Assembly (NCBI RefSeq): GCF_002099195.1
Contig: NZ_NBYX01000005.1
Coordinates: forward strand, 124,001 to 188,000
Origin: Burkholderia puraquae
GTDB taxonomy: Bacteria > Pseudomonadota > Gammaproteobacteria > Burkholderiales > Burkholderiaceae
Direction: 5' to 3'
DNA: 64,000 bases
Of the stretch, positions 43,445 through 54,030 are shown piece after piece. The position numbers and the translations under genes were made by a program. How positions within the stretch are numbered: the first letter of the stretch is position 1; every line of letters starts with the position of its first letter. The notes beneath the pieces were generated by a model. The model did no database searches and was not told where the DNA came from. It saw only the letters and a program-made list of their open reading frames with translations.

Positions 43445-45037
43445 TCAGATTTCTTCGTACAGCGGCAGCGTCAGGAATTCGGTGAAGCCTTCCGACGTCG
43501 ACATCTGCTCGAAGATCGCCGCGGCGCGCTCGTACGGCTGCGTGTTGCCGCCGACCGACCGCTTCACGTTGTCGAGCTCGGCCTTCGCGAATTCACGCAC
43601 GAGTTCGGCCGTGACCTTGCGGCCGTCGTCGAGTACGCCCTTCGGCGAGCGGATCCATTGCCACACTTGCGAACGGGAGATCTCGGCCGTGGCCGCATCT
43701 TCCATCAGGTTGTGGATCGGCACGCAGCCGTTGCCGTCGAGCCATGCGCCGAGGTAGTGGATACCGACGTTGATGTTGTTGCGCAGGCCGGCTTCGGTGA
43801 TCGGCGCTTCAGGCTGGAAGTCGAGCAGGTTCTTGCCTTCGACCTGCACGTCGTCACGCTGCTTCGCGATCTGGTTCGGCTGGTCGCCGAGCACCTTGAC
43901 GAACTCTTCCATCGCGATCGGCACGAGGCCCGGGTGTGCCACCCAGCCGCCGTCGTAGCCGTCGGTCGCGTCGCGCTGCTTGTCCGAGCGTACGCCGCCC
44001 ATTGCCTTGTCGTTTGCCTCCGGATCGTTCTTGATCGGGATCAGCGCGCTCATCCCGCCGATCGCCGGCGCGTTGCGCTTGTGGCAGGTCTTCAGCAGCA
44101 GCAGCGCGTACGCGCGCATGAACGGCACCGTCATCGTGATCTTCGAGCGCTCGGCGAGGCAGAAGTCGCGGTCGTTCTTGAACTTCTTGATGGCCGAGAA
44201 GATGTAGTCCCAGCGGCCGGCGTTCAGGCCCGAGCTATGTTCGCGCAGTTCGTACAGGATCTCGTCCATCTCGAACGCGGCGAGGATCGTCTCGATCAGC
44301 ACCGTCGCGCGGATCGTGCCGCGCGGCACGCCGACGCCTTCCTGCGCGGCGACGAAGATGTCGTTCCACAGGCGCGCCTCGAGATGGCTTTCCATCTTCG
44401 GCAGGTAGAAGTACGGGCCCGAGCCGCGTGCGAGCAGTTCCTTCGCGTTGTGGAACAGGAACAGCGCGAAATCGAAGATGCCGCCGGACACGCGCTGGCC
44501 GTCGACCGTCACGTGCTTCTCGTCGAGGTGCCAGCCGCGCGGACGCACGATCAGCGTCGCGACCTTGTCGTTCAGCTGGTACGACTTGCCGTTCTGCTCG
44601 AGCGAGATCGTGCGGCGCACCGCGTCCTTCAGGTTGATCTGGCCGTCGATCTGGTTCGTCCAGCTCGGCGCATTCGAATCCTCGAAGTCCGTCATGTACG
44701 AATCGGCGCCCGAGTTCAGCGCGTTGATGATCATCTTGCGCTCGACGGGGCCGGTGATCTCGACACGGCGGCATTGCAGGTCGGCCGGCAGCGGTGCGAC
44801 CTTCCAGTCGCCTTCGCGGATCGCCTTCGTCTCGGCCAGGAAGTCGGGGCGCTCGCCCGCGTCGAGGCGTTGCGTGCGCTCGACGCGTGCCTGCAGCAAC
44901 GCCTGGCGGCGCGGTTCGAACGTGCGGTGCAGTGCTGCGACGAGTGCGAGCGCGTCGGGCGTCAAGATTGCTTCGTAACCCGGCTTGATTTCGCCGGTGA
45001 TCGCCATGCCTTGCGGCAGCGTGATCGGGGTGCTCAT
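43445..45037 (-). CDS. aceB: Malate synthase A
   Basis: 530 residues, typical of the A isoform. Condenses glyoxylate with acetyl-CoA to malate, the second step of the glyoxylate shunt. Family features: [20 protein letters not shown] near 115-135, [19 protein letters not shown] near 160-180, [20 protein letters not shown] near 235, the conserved [16 protein letters not shown] near 275, and [20 protein letters not shown] near 425. ATG 45037 has AAGGAG nine bases upstream; an earlier ATG overlaps that site. The HAD gene ends 67 bp upstream on the same strand and may be co-transcribed. Confidence 0.96.
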   Translation of the reverse strand: MSTPITLPQGMAITGEIKPGYEAILTPDALALVAALHRTFEPRRQALLQARVERTQRLDAGERPDFLAETKAIREGDWKVAPLPADLQCRRVEITGPVERKMIINALNSGADSYMTDFEDSNAPSWTNQIDGQINLKDAVRRTISLEQNGKSYQLNDKVATLIVRPRGWHLDEKHVTVDGQRVSGGIFDFALFLFHNAKELLARGSGPYFYLPKMESHLEARLWNDIFVAAQEGVGVPRGTIRATVLIETILAAFEMDEILYELREHSSGLNAGRWDYIFSAIKKFKNDRDFCLAERSKITMTVPFMRAYALLLLKTCHKRNAPAIGGMSALIPIKNDPEANDKAMGGVRSDKQRDATDGYDGGWVAHPGLVPIAMEEFVKVLGDQPNQIAKQRDDVQVEGKNLLDFQPEAPITEAGLRNNINVGIHYLGAWLDGNGCVPIHNLMEDAATAEISRSQVWQWIRSPKGVLDDGRKVTAELVREFAKAELDNVKRSVGGNTQPYERAAAIFEQMSTSEGFTEFLTLPLYEEI

Positions 45038-45104
45038 GAGTCTCATCTCCTTGGTCGGTCAGTTGCGGTTTCGGTGAAGGGGGAAGGCGGCAGCGCTGCG
45101 AACG

Positions 45105-45866
45105 TCATGCACCCGGGCCGGGGCGCGTGCGGTTTGCGGGTCTGCCGGACGGAGCCGGGGTGGCGAGGAATGCGAGCAGGTCGGCCATGCCGGTACCCGT
45201 GCCGTCGGGCGGCGCGCCGAGTTCCTCGGCGGGCGCGCCCGTGCGGTTGAGCCAGAACGTCGTGTAGCCGAACCAGACCGCGCCGGCGACGTCCCACGCG
45301 TTCGACGACACGAACACGATGCCGCGCCGGTTCGGTCCGAACGCGGCGGTGCCGAGTGCGTAGGCGGCCGGGCTCGGCTTGTACGCGCGCACGGTGTCGG
45401 CCGACAGCACGCGATCGAACAGCCCGGACATGCCGGCGCTCTTGATCGCGATATCGAGCATCTGCGGCGTGCCGTTCGACAGGATCGCGAGCGGCGGGCG
45501 CGGGTCGAGCGCGCGCAGCTTGCGCAGCGCGGGCACCGTATCGGGATAGGTGGACAGGCATGCGTATTCGTCCATCAGCCGCTTCTCGGCCGCGCTGTTC
45601 AGCGCGAGCCCGAGCCGGCGCGCGGCGAACCGCAGCGCATCGAGCGTGATGTCCCGGAACGGGCGATAGCGGGCGCCGGCCGGATCGGCGAGCGTGCGCA
45701 GCTGCGAGTATTCGATTTGCTTGCGTCGCCACAGCTGCGACAACCGTTCCCCGTGACCGGGAAACATCTGCTCTGCCGCGGCCAGGACCGCACGCACGTC
45801 GAACAACGTGCCGAATGCGTCGAAGAGGATTGCGTCGGGAGAGGAGAGTGTCGTTGTGGCCGACAT
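45105..45866 (-). CDS. Haloacid dehalogenase type II (HAD superfamily)
   Basis: 253 residues. HAD motif I DAILFDAFGTLFD near 11-23 with the nucleophile Asp; motif II ILSNGTPQML near 127; motif III Lys in AYKPSPAAYALG near 160; motif IV VFVSSNAWDVAGAVWFGY near 185. The SSN-x-WD pattern is that of L-2-haloacid dehalogenases, which would make glycolate or lactate-type hydroxyacids from halo-acids. Proximity to malate synthase fits feeding two-carbon acids to the glyoxylate shunt, though the natural substrate is unproven. Divergent from the LysR gene. Confidence 0.88.
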   Translation of the reverse strand: MSATTTLSSPDAILFDAFGTLFDVRAVLAAAEQMFPGHGERLSQLWRRKQIEYSQLRTLADPAGARYRPFRDITLDALRFAARRLGLALNSAAEKRLMDEYACLSTYPDTVPALRKLRALDPRPPLAILSNGTPQMLDIAIKSAGMSGLFDRVLSADTVRAYKPSPAAYALGTAAFGPNRRGIVFVSSNAWDVAGAVWFGYTTFWLNRTGAPAEELGAPPDGTGTGMADLLAFLATPAPSGRPANRTRPGPGA

Positions 45867-46020
45867 AGCCTTGCACTCCAGTTTCAGAGGTCAGGTAAAT
45901 TCTATTCGTGATCGTATGCGCTAAAAAAGACGCTAATCATCACTTGATCTTTTACTTTCATATACCTAATCTTGAGCGGTTTAAGCTATTTGAAGGGCGG
46001 CGGCGCCGCCCGTGCGAGTC

Positions 46021-46926
46021 ATGGACCGGTTCAAGCAGATCGAAACGTTCGCGGCGGTCGCGGCGAAGGGCAGCCTGTCGGCGGCCGCGCATGCGGAAGG
46101 CGTCGCACCGGCGATCATCGGCCGCCGCCTCGATGCGCTCGAGGAGCGGCTCGGCGTGAAGCTGCTGGTGCGCACGACGCGCAAGCTCACGCTGACGTTC
46201 GAGGGCTCGGCGTTCCTCGAGGATTGCCAGCGCGTCATCAACGACATGCAGAACGCGGAGGCAAGCGTGTCGGCCGGCGGCGTCAAGGCGAGCGGCCACC
46301 TGCGCATTTCCGCGCCGGCCGGCTTCGGCCGGCGGCACGTCGCACCGCTCGTACCCGAATTCAGCGGCGGGCATCCGGATGTTTCGGTCACGCTCGACCT
46401 GTCCGACCGGATGGTCGACCTCGTCAACGAGGGGTTCGATTGCGCGGTGCGGCTCGGCGAGCTGCCCGACTCGTCGCTCGTGTCGCTGAAGCTCGGCGAG
46501 AATCGCCGCGTGTGTGTCGCCGCTCCCGCATATCTCGTGCGGCGCGGCACGCCGGCTACGCTCGCGGAACTCGCGCGGCACAACTGCCTCGCGCTGGCGG
46601 CAAACGCGAACCAGCAACGCGGCTGGGCGTTCCAGGAGGGCGGCAAGGTCGTGTCGATCCGCGTGAACGGCACGATGGAATGCTCGGACGGCGCGGTGCT
46701 GCACGAGTGGTGCCTCGCCGGCCACGGCCTGGCGTGGCGCTCGTGGTGGGAGGTCGGCGAGGACATCGCGGCCGGCCGGCTCGTCAGTGTGCTCGACGCG
46801 TTCGCCGCCCCGCCGATCGGCATCCACGCGGTGTTCCCGCAGCGCCGGCACCTGCCGTTGCGCGTGCGCCTGTTTCTCGATTACCTGAAGCACACCTACG
46901 AGCGGCCCGGATATTGGGGCGAGTAG
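46021..46926 (+). CDS. LysR-family transcriptional regulator
   Basis: 301 residues. N-terminal winged helix MDRFKQIETFAAVAAKGSLS, then AAAHAEGVAPAIIGRRLDAL and LLVRTTRKLTLT. The substrate-binding domain starts near 90 (GHLRISAPAGFGRRHVAPLV). The HTH reads PAIIGRRL where most relatives have PS-x-VS-x-x-I. ATG 46021 is chosen; a GTG three codons upstream lacks support. It is divergent from the HAD-aceB unit across a 154-bp AT-rich gap, the classic arrangement for LysR control of the neighbour. Confidence 0.92.
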   Translation: MDRFKQIETFAAVAAKGSLSAAAHAEGVAPAIIGRRLDALEERLGVKLLVRTTRKLTLTFEGSAFLEDCQRVINDMQNAEASVSAGGVKASGHLRISAPAGFGRRHVAPLVPEFSGGHPDVSVTLDLSDRMVDLVNEGFDCAVRLGELPDSSLVSLKLGENRRVCVAAPAYLVRRGTPATLAELARHNCLALAANANQQRGWAFQEGGKVVSIRVNGTMECSDGAVLHEWCLAGHGLAWRSWWEVGEDIAAGRLVSVLDAFAAPPIGIHAVFPQRRHLPLRVRLFLDYLKHTYERPGYWGE

Positions 46927-47085
46927 GCCGCGCATGCCCGCGCGTTTCCGATATGAGGGCGAACCCGCTGCCGGTGCCGGTTGGGCGGTTTCTCGCACTA
47001 CACTCGTAGCAGGCATGCCCGACGCGTCGCGGCCGGCTCGGATGGGATCGCGGCGCGCGGAGTGCGATTGACGAAGGAGGGCGCG

Positions 47086-47520
47086 ATGTTCCGGCACATC
47101 CTCGTTCCAACCGACGGTTCCGAACTGTCGCAGAAGGCGATCGACGGCGCGATCGACCTGGCTCGGGCGGTCGGCGCGCGGGTTACGGCCTATGCGTGCC
47201 TGCCGCAGTATCCGTACTCGCCGTTTTCCGAAGTGATCATCGAGCCGCCCGCCGATTTCCGGGCGCGCAGCGAGCGCGAGGCGCGCGCGCACCTCGACGA
47301 GGTCGAATCGGCCGCGAAGGCGGCCGGTGTCGACTGCGATACCTGGACGAGCGTGCATCCGTCGCCGTATCTCGGCATCATCGAGGCGGCCGAACGCGGC
47401 GGCTGCGACGTGATCTTCATGGCGTCCCACGGACGCCGCGGGCTCGGCAGCTTGCTGATCGGCAGCGAGACGCAGCGCGTGCTGACCCATACGAAAATTC
47501 CGGTGATCGTCTATCGGTAG
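47086..47520 (+). CDS. Universal stress protein (UspA family)
   Basis: 144 residues. MFRHILVPTDGSELSQKAID is the usual first strand and ATP-site Asp; the ATP-binding G-x-x-G-x(9)-GS pattern is seen in GRRGLGSLLIGSETQRVL near 120. A single Usp domain of normal length. Binds nucleotide and aids survival under stress; the precise role is unknown. AAGGAGG lies five bases before the start. It converges on aceA. Confidence 0.92.
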   Translation: MFRHILVPTDGSELSQKAIDGAIDLARAVGARVTAYACLPQYPYSPFSEVIIEPPADFRARSEREARAHLDEVESAAKAAGVDCDTWTSVHPSPYLGIIEAAERGGCDVIFMASHGRRGLGSLLIGSETQRVLTHTKIPVIVYR

Positions 47521-47707
47521 GGCGGCGCCCTGGAAAAAGGGCGCGCCGGACGGAGCCGGCGCGCGTCGTTGCTGGCGGCCTGCAGGCCGCGCGGCGGGTC
47601 GCGCGATCGGGATCGCGCGCCGGCCGTCTCCTCCCTGATTTTTATTCGGCGGCCGATGCCGCGTCGTCGCGAGACGGGGCGGGCATCGGCATGACGCGCG
47701 GTGCGTG

Positions 47708-49015
<1,308 letters not shown>

Positions 49016-49327
49016 GATGAGCTCCTTGATGCGGTGCGATGCCTGATGGATGAATCTGACGGTGTGAGGCTGTTCTCGAAGCCGGGGGCGGTGTGTTTCC
49101 GGTTCGTGAGGTCTTGTATAAGAGTCTAGGCAAATCGACCGGAGCGAGACAGGGGGCTTTCCCAGGATGCGGGTAAATTTTTAGTTGTTTTAAATCAACA
49201 CCTTGGAATTATGATTTCGGGATAAGAAATGCTCTTTCCCATCCCGCAATCGCCCGGGTTGTGCCACGCAGCATGATTTTTTACGACACAAAAAAATTTT
49301 CCGCATCGTGAAATGTGGGGCAGGGCG
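49016..49327. promoter_or_regulatory. aceA upstream region with a near-palindromic operator candidate
   Basis: About 310 bp without a gene. A TATACA -10-like hexamer lies at 49120-49115 (minus strand) about 100 bp from the aceA start, without a good -35. GTTGTTTTAAATCAAC at 49184-49199 is a 16-bp near-perfect palindrome (one mismatched pair), about 65 bp upstream of that -10, and could bind a carbon-source regulator. The rest is AT-rich. Confidence 0.4.
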
Positions 49328-49355
49328 AAAAAAAACCGGCGCAGATGCGCCGGTT
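49328..49355 (-). terminator. Rho-independent terminator after the DEAD-box helicase gene
   Basis: On the minus strand AACCGGCGCA / TGCGCCGGTT form a 10-bp stem with a two-base TC between the arms, followed by a run of eight T, about 70 bp after the stop codon. Confidence 0.88.
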
Positions 49356-49425
49356 GGCTGGATGGGCAGGGCGGCTATCCGCGGGGCTGCCATCCGTGGG
49401 GCGGCCGATGGCCGCCCGTGCGTGC

Positions 49426-50964
49426 TTACGATGCGGAATTGCCGCGGCGCGGGCCGCTGCTGCGCTGGCCGTCGCGACGCGGGCCGCCGTCACGGCTGCC
49501 GCCCGGCTTGCCGCTCCAGCCGCCGCCATTGCCGCCGCCGTAGCTGCGGCCGTTGCCGCCATGGCCGCCACCCGGCTTGCCGCCGAAACGTCGACCGCCG
49601 GTACCGCCACCCGGACGGCCGCGGCCGCCATTGCCGCCATTACGCGGGGGTGCCTTGCGCGGCTCGAAACCTTCGACCACGTTGACCGGCAGCGGCGAGC
49701 GCACGAAGCGCTCGATGCGCTTGAGCGCGCCCTGTTCGGCGTGGTGCACGAGGCTCACCGCGGTACCCGAACGGCCTGCACGGCCCGTACGGCCGATCCG
49801 GTGCACGTAGTCTTCCGCGAACTTCGGCAGGTCGTAGTTGAACACGTGCGTGATGCCCGGGATGTCGATGCCGCGTGCCGCGACGTCGGTTGCCACCAGC
49901 ACGCGCACGCGGCGCTCGCGCAGCGCACGGATCGTGCGGTTACGCGCGCCCTGCGGCAGGTCGCCGTGCAGTGCGGCCGATTCGAAACCTGCGTCGGCGA
50001 GGCGGCCGGCCAGCTGGTCGGCGTCGATCTTGGTTGCGGTGAAGATGATCGCCTGGTCGAGTGCGTCGTCGCGCAGCAGGTGATCGAGCAGGCGATCCTT
50101 GTGATCGCGGTCGTCGACGTAGTGCACGGTCTGCGCGATGTTCGTACGCGATTCGAGGCGCTGCTGGATTTCGATGCGTTCCGGATCCTTCAGCAGGCGG
50201 CCCGTCAGCGAACCGATCTTGCCGTCGAGCGTGGCCGAGAACAGCATCGTCTGGCGCGACTCGGGCGTTGCGGCGACGATCGTTTCGATGTCGTCGATGA
50301 AGCCCATGTCGAGCATGCGGTCGGCTTCGTCGAGCACGAGCATCTTCAGTTCGGACAGGTCGATGCGGCCGCGCTCGAGGTGGTCGAGCAGACGGCCCGG
50401 CGTGGCGACCAGGATTTCCGGGTTCTTCGCGAGCAGCATCAACTGCTGGCCGTAGGCGACGCCGCCGAGGATGCTGACCGTGCGCAGGCGCTTCAGGTGC
50501 TTGCCGTACGTCGATGCGGCCGTGGTGACCTGCATCGCGAGTTCACGGGTCGGCGTCAGCACGAGCAGGCCCGGGCGCGCGACGGGTTGCGGGCGGCGCG
50601 CACGGCGGTCGCCCTGGTTCGGTTCACGCGGCGCGCGCGGTTGCTGCGCCAGCGTCTTCTGGAGCTGCGCGAAACGTTCGATCGCGGGCAGCATGAATGC
50701 GGCGGTCTTGCCCGAACCGGTCGGGCTCGACACCAGCAGGTCGCGGCCGGCGATGCCGGCCGGAATCGCGCGCTGCTGGACCGGCGTCGGCTTCACGTAG
50801 CCGGCGGCCTGCAGCGCGGAGACGATCTCCGGCGACAACCCGAGCGACGCGAAGCTCGGCTCGTCCGACGCCGGTTCGACCGCGGCCGGTGCGGCGGCGT
50901 CGTCGAGACCGAGCGCCTGGTCGGCGATCGCGTTGAGCGGGCTGGAGTTGATGCTCGAAGTCAT
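49426..50964 (-). CDS. rhlE: DEAD-box RNA helicase, RhlE type
   Basis: 512 residues. Motifs in order: Q motif ([25 protein letters not shown]) near 40-65, Walker [12 protein letters not shown] near 75, PTRELA near 130, TPGRLLD near 180, DEAD in VLDEADRML near 203, SAT near 235, and [11 protein letters not shown] near 375. The C-terminal tail from about 430 is a Gly/Arg-rich low-complexity region ([20 protein letters not shown]) that binds RNA non-specifically. It remodels RNA during ribosome assembly, decay or cold adaptation. ATG 50964 follows AAGGA; a long structured leader lies upstream. Confidence 0.93.
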   Translation of the reverse strand: MTSSINSSPLNAIADQALGLDDAAAPAAVEPASDEPSFASLGLSPEIVSALQAAGYVKPTPVQQRAIPAGIAGRDLLVSSPTGSGKTAAFMLPAIERFAQLQKTLAQQPRAPREPNQGDRRARRPQPVARPGLLVLTPTRELAMQVTTAASTYGKHLKRLRTVSILGGVAYGQQLMLLAKNPEILVATPGRLLDHLERGRIDLSELKMLVLDEADRMLDMGFIDDIETIVAATPESRQTMLFSATLDGKIGSLTGRLLKDPERIEIQQRLESRTNIAQTVHYVDDRDHKDRLLDHLLRDDALDQAIIFTATKIDADQLAGRLADAGFESAALHGDLPQGARNRTIRALRERRVRVLVATDVAARGIDIPGITHVFNYDLPKFAEDYVHRIGRTGRAGRSGTAVSLVHHAEQGALKRIERFVRSPLPVNVVEGFEPRKAPPRNGGNGGRGRPGGGTGGRRFGGKPGGGHGGNGRSYGGGNGGGWSGKPGGSRDGGPRRDGQRSSGPRRGNSAS

Positions 50965-51058
50965 AACAATCCTTGAAACACAGTGGGTGAAACGTCGGCG
51001 CCAATCGCGCATACCCAAGTCGTCGGATTCAGCGAGCAAATCAGGAAACGGGGGTGCA

Positions 51059-51080
51059 ATCCGCCGAACCTTCGGCGGAT
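51059..51080 (-). promoter_or_regulatory. Perfect hairpin in the helicase mRNA leader
   Basis: ATCCGCCGAA-CC-TTCGGCGGAT is a 22-bp palindrome, on the RNA a 10-bp stem. A TATAAT hexamer on the minus strand at 51267-51262 would start a leader of about 290 nt before the ATG at 50964. The whole interval 50965-51327 has no gene. Long leaders before cold-shock and helicase genes often regulate translation; that role here is an inference. Confidence 0.45.
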
Positions 51081-51327
51081 GAGGCATTAGAAGCTGTTTT
51101 GGGTGCGGCGCGCTTCAGGAGCGGGGCCGCCAGCCTGATAAGTGACGACCGCGAAGGTCGAAGCAGGAGGGGACAGGTTCTAAACCGGATTGGAGCTTAA
51201 CGCTACGAGGCGTCTGGCCGGAACGGCTTGCGAGCCGAGCGCGGGAGGTGACGCAGCCAGCATTATAAAGAGATTTGCTGCGCTGCGCCACTGATTTGAT
51301 TGCCTATTGCGGAGGCGGGCGATCCGG

Positions 51328-51597
51328 TCAGGAGGCCGTGCCGTTTTTCAGCGATTCGACGAGTTCGATGTACTGCTGCTTCGCCGCATCCTGCGACGTA
51401 CCCTTCAGCGCATCCCACGCGTCGTACTTGTATTTGCCGACGATGTCGGTGAAGCCCGGCTTGTCGCCATGGGCGTCGCCGTCGGTTGCCTGCTTGAAGA
51501 GCGCGTACAGGCGCAGCAGGGTCAGGTTGCCCGGCCGTTCCGTCAGTTGCTTGACGTCGATCTGGGCCTGGTCGAATTGGGCGGTGAGCTCGCTCAT
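51328..51597 (-). CDS. Acyl-CoA-binding protein
   Basis: 89 residues, one ACBP domain. Characteristic residues: LTERPGNLTLLRLYALFKQA near 18-37, TDGDAHGDKPGFTDIVGKYK near 38-57, and YDAWDALKGTSQDAAKQQYI near 58-77; the Y-x-L-(Y/F)-K-Q-A and K-x-D-A-W segments bind the CoA moiety. It buffers and carries long-chain acyl-CoA esters in the cytoplasm. Widespread in eukaryotes but also found in Burkholderia and relatives. Single gene, divergent from tsaB. Confidence 0.94.
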   Translation of the reverse strand: MSELTAQFDQAQIDVKQLTERPGNLTLLRLYALFKQATDGDAHGDKPGFTDIVGKYKYDAWDALKGTSQDAAKQQYIELVESLKNGTAS

Positions 51598-51753
51598 CGG
51601 GTGTCTCCGTAAGGGTTTCAGGTCGGGCGATCTTAACAAGCGGACCGCCGCGCGGGGTCGAGCGATCCTTCCAAACCGCCACTCGGCCTGCGCGTGCGCA
51701 CGGATCGGGCCCGATCGCCCGTGGGAGCGGGGCGCCGCATTACAATGTCGCCC

Positions 51754-52512
51754 ATGACGCAAACAGTGCTCCTCGCCATCGATACGTCGACCGAATACTG
51801 CTCGGTCGCGCTGCTGCGCTCGGCCCACGCCGATGACGCCGTTTCCACCCCGCAAACCTGGGTCCGCCACGAGCTGACGGGCGCCGTGTCGAGCACGCGC
51901 GTGCTGCCGGCCATCCAGGAGCTTTTCGCCGAATCGGGGCTGACGCTTGCCGATTGCGACGCGATCGCGTTCGGCGCGGGCCCCGGCTCGTTCACGGGCC
52001 TGCGCACCGCGACGGGCATTACCCAGGGGCTCGCGTTCGGACGCGGGCTGCCGGTCGTGCCGATCGGCACGCTGCTCGCGTGCGCCGAGCACGCGCGGCT
52101 GCGTGCGCCCGGCACGACCCGCGTGCTTGCCGCGCTGGATGCGCGGATGGATGAAGCGTACTGGGCGGACTTCGCATGGGACGACAGCGCCGGCGACTGG
52201 CGCACGCTGCATGCGGCTTCGCTCGATACACCGGGTGCGATCGGCGTGCCCGATGCGCCGTTCACGCTCGCGGGCAATGCGGCTGCCGCGTTCGGCGCGC
52301 AGTTGCCGGCCGCGGCGCACGCGGCCGTGATTGATGGTGACGCGATGCCGCACGCGCTGGCGGTCGCCCATGCCGCACTGCGCGCGTTCCGCGCCGGCCG
52401 TGTGGTGCCGGCCGATCAGGCCGCGCCGGAGTACGTGCGCGACAAGGTTGCGCAGACGACCGCCGAGCGGGTCGCGGCACGGGCCGCGCAAACGGGCGGA
52501 GCGAAGGGATGA
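51754..52512 (+). CDS. tsaB: tRNA t6A37 biosynthesis protein TsaB
   Basis: 252 residues. ASKHA-fold scaffold partner of TsaD in threonylcarbamoyl-adenosine synthesis on tRNAs that read ANN codons. Visible: ATP-fold strand [16 protein letters not shown] at the start, and [20 protein letters not shown] near 68-88, the family signature. The C-terminal half is Ala-rich. ATG 51754 ([13 protein letters not shown]) places the first strand correctly. Its stop overlaps the rimI start (ATGA), the first coupling in a four-gene operon. Confidence 0.93.
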   Translation: MTQTVLLAIDTSTEYCSVALLRSAHADDAVSTPQTWVRHELTGAVSSTRVLPAIQELFAESGLTLADCDAIAFGAGPGSFTGLRTATGITQGLAFGRGLPVVPIGTLLACAEHARLRAPGTTRVLAALDARMDEAYWADFAWDDSAGDWRTLHAASLDTPGAIGVPDAPFTLAGNAAAAFGAQLPAAAHAAVIDGDAMPHALAVAHAALRAFRAGRVVPADQAAPEYVRDKVAQTTAERVAARAAQTGGAKG

Positions 52513-53009
52513 CGGGTGTACTGCTGAGCGACCGCTATCTGGCGCCGATGACGGATGCCGATCTCGACGAGGTGGTCGCGATCGAGCACGTCGCGTACGA
52601 ATTCCCGTGGAGCCGCGGCAACTTCGAGGATTCGTTGCGCAACGGCTATCTGGGCGTGTGCCTGCGGCACGTGACGGGTTCGCTGATCGGCTATTGCGTG
52701 CTGATGCCCGTGGTCGACGAGATGCACCTGTTGAACCTGTGCGTCGCACCGGCCGCGCAGTGCGCGGGTGCGGGCCTCGCACTGCTGCGCGAGGCCGTGC
52801 GCATTTCGCGCGCGGAACGGCTCGACGGCGTGCTGCTCGAGGTGCGGCCGTCCAATCCGCGCGCGATCCATCTGTATGAGCGTTTCGGCTTCGTGACGAT
52901 CGGCCGGCGCAAGAATTATTACCCGGCGAAGCATCGCAGCCGGGAGGACGCGATCGTGATGCGTCTGACGCTGAACAAGGACGAAGGGGACGCGCATGGC
53001 ATGGGCTGA
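52509..53009 (+). CDS. rimI: Ribosomal protein S18-alanine N-acetyltransferase
   Basis: 166 residues, GNAT fold. [20 protein letters not shown], then [19 protein letters not shown] is the typical RimI beginning (E-x-x-x-x-x-PWS); acetyl-CoA loop [19 protein letters not shown] near 77-95; [20 protein letters not shown] near 110-130; and [20 protein letters not shown]. In the acetyl-CoA loop the usual Q-x-x-G-x-G reads QCAGAG. It acetylates the S18 N-terminus. tsaB-rimI pairing is common in bacteria. Confidence 0.92.
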   Translation: MTGVLLSDRYLAPMTDADLDEVVAIEHVAYEFPWSRGNFEDSLRNGYLGVCLRHVTGSLIGYCVLMPVVDEMHLLNLCVAPAAQCAGAGLALLREAVRISRAERLDGVLLEVRPSNPRAIHLYERFGFVTIGRRKNYYPAKHRSREDAIVMRLTLNKDEGDAHGMG

Positions 53010-54030
53010 AGCGGCGCTTGAGGAAATGGGCCTCGCGCAGATCTGGGTGCGGCGCGGGCAGCGCGCGGATGAAGGTGCGGACGAGGGCGCGGCGGCCGAA
53101 GCGCCCGCCGCGGCGCAAACCGGTGCGGCGGACGACGCACCTGCGGTCACGACCGAGCGGCCTGCGCACACCGTGCGTACGCCGGTGCAAGGCGAGGCGC
53201 CGACGGCAGTGGCGCGGAGCATCGAAGCTTCGCCGGCTCGCGAGCGTGTCGCCCCGGCACGCCGCGTCGACGACGGCGATCGCGCGCCTGCATCGGTCAC
53301 ACCGGTCGCGTCGACGGGCACGATGCCGCCGATGGACGACACGCCGCCTGCCGGCGCCGACGATTTCGCGTGGTTCGATGCGGCGCCGCCGGGCGCCCCC
53401 GTGCCGGCGGCCGAATCGCGTCCCGCCGGTACGCCGGTTGCCGCGCTCGACTGGGACGCGCTGGCTGCGCGCGTGTCGGACTGTACGCTTTGCCGTCTGT
53501 GCGAGAAGCGGACCAACACCGTGTTCGGCGTCGGCGACCGCGAAGCGGACTGGATGCTGATCGGCGAAGCACCGGGCGAGAACGAGGACAAGCAGGGCGA
53601 GCCGTTCGTCGGCCAGGCCGGCAAGCTGCTCGACAACATGCTGCAGTCGCTGTCGCTCAAGCGCGGTGACAACGTCTACATCGCGAACGTGATCAAGTGC
53701 CGGCCGCCCGGCAACCGCAACCCGGAGCCGGACGAGGTCGCGAACTGCGAGCCTTATCTGCAGCGTCAGGTCGCGCTCGTGAAGCCGAAGCTGATCGTCG
53801 CGCTCGGCCGCTTCGCGGCGCAGACCCTGCTGAAGACGGACGCGAGCATTGCGTCGCTGCGCGGCCGCGTGCATGCGTACGAAGGCGTGCCGGTGATCGT
53901 GACCTACCACCCGGCGTATCTGTTGCGCAGCCTGCAGGACAAGTCGAAGGCGTGGGCCGACCTGTGCCTCGCGCGCGACACGTTCCGGCGCGCCGAGGGC
54001 GCCGGCGCGAACGGGCCGGCCGGACAATGA
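52996..54030 (+). CDS. Family 4 uracil-DNA glycosylase with a long N-terminal extension
   Basis: 344 residues. The C-terminal 190 residues are a family 4 (Fe-S) [22 protein letters not shown] with the first two cluster Cys, catalytic motif [40 protein letters not shown] with two more Cys, and [10 protein letters not shown] for the second active-site loop. The first 140 residues are Ala/Pro/Asp-rich and probably disordered. It removes uracil from DNA for base-excision repair. It overlaps rimI by 14 bp and the DUF1853 gene by 4 bp. Confidence 0.9.
   Translation: MAWAEAALEEMGLAQIWVRRGQRADEGADEGAAAEAPAAAQTGAADDAPAVTTERPAHTVRTPVQGEAPTAVARSIEASPARERVAPARRVDDGDRAPASVTPVASTGTMPPMDDTPPAGADDFAWFDAAPPGAPVPAAESRPAGTPVAALDWDALAARVSDCTLCRLCEKRTNTVFGVGDREADWMLIGEAPGENEDKQGEPFVGQAGKLLDNMLQSLSLKRGDNVYIANVIKCRPPGNRNPEPDEVANCEPYLQRQVALVKPKLIVALGRFAAQTLLKTDASIASLRGRVHAYEGVPVIVTYHPAYLLRSLQDKSKAWADLCLARDTFRRAEGAGANGPAGQ

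Noticed and set aside
51328-54027. Minus-strand frame of 899 codons spanning tsaB, rimI and the UDG gene
   Set aside because: Only its last 89 codons (the acyl-CoA-binding protein) are real; the rest is antisense to three well-supported genes.
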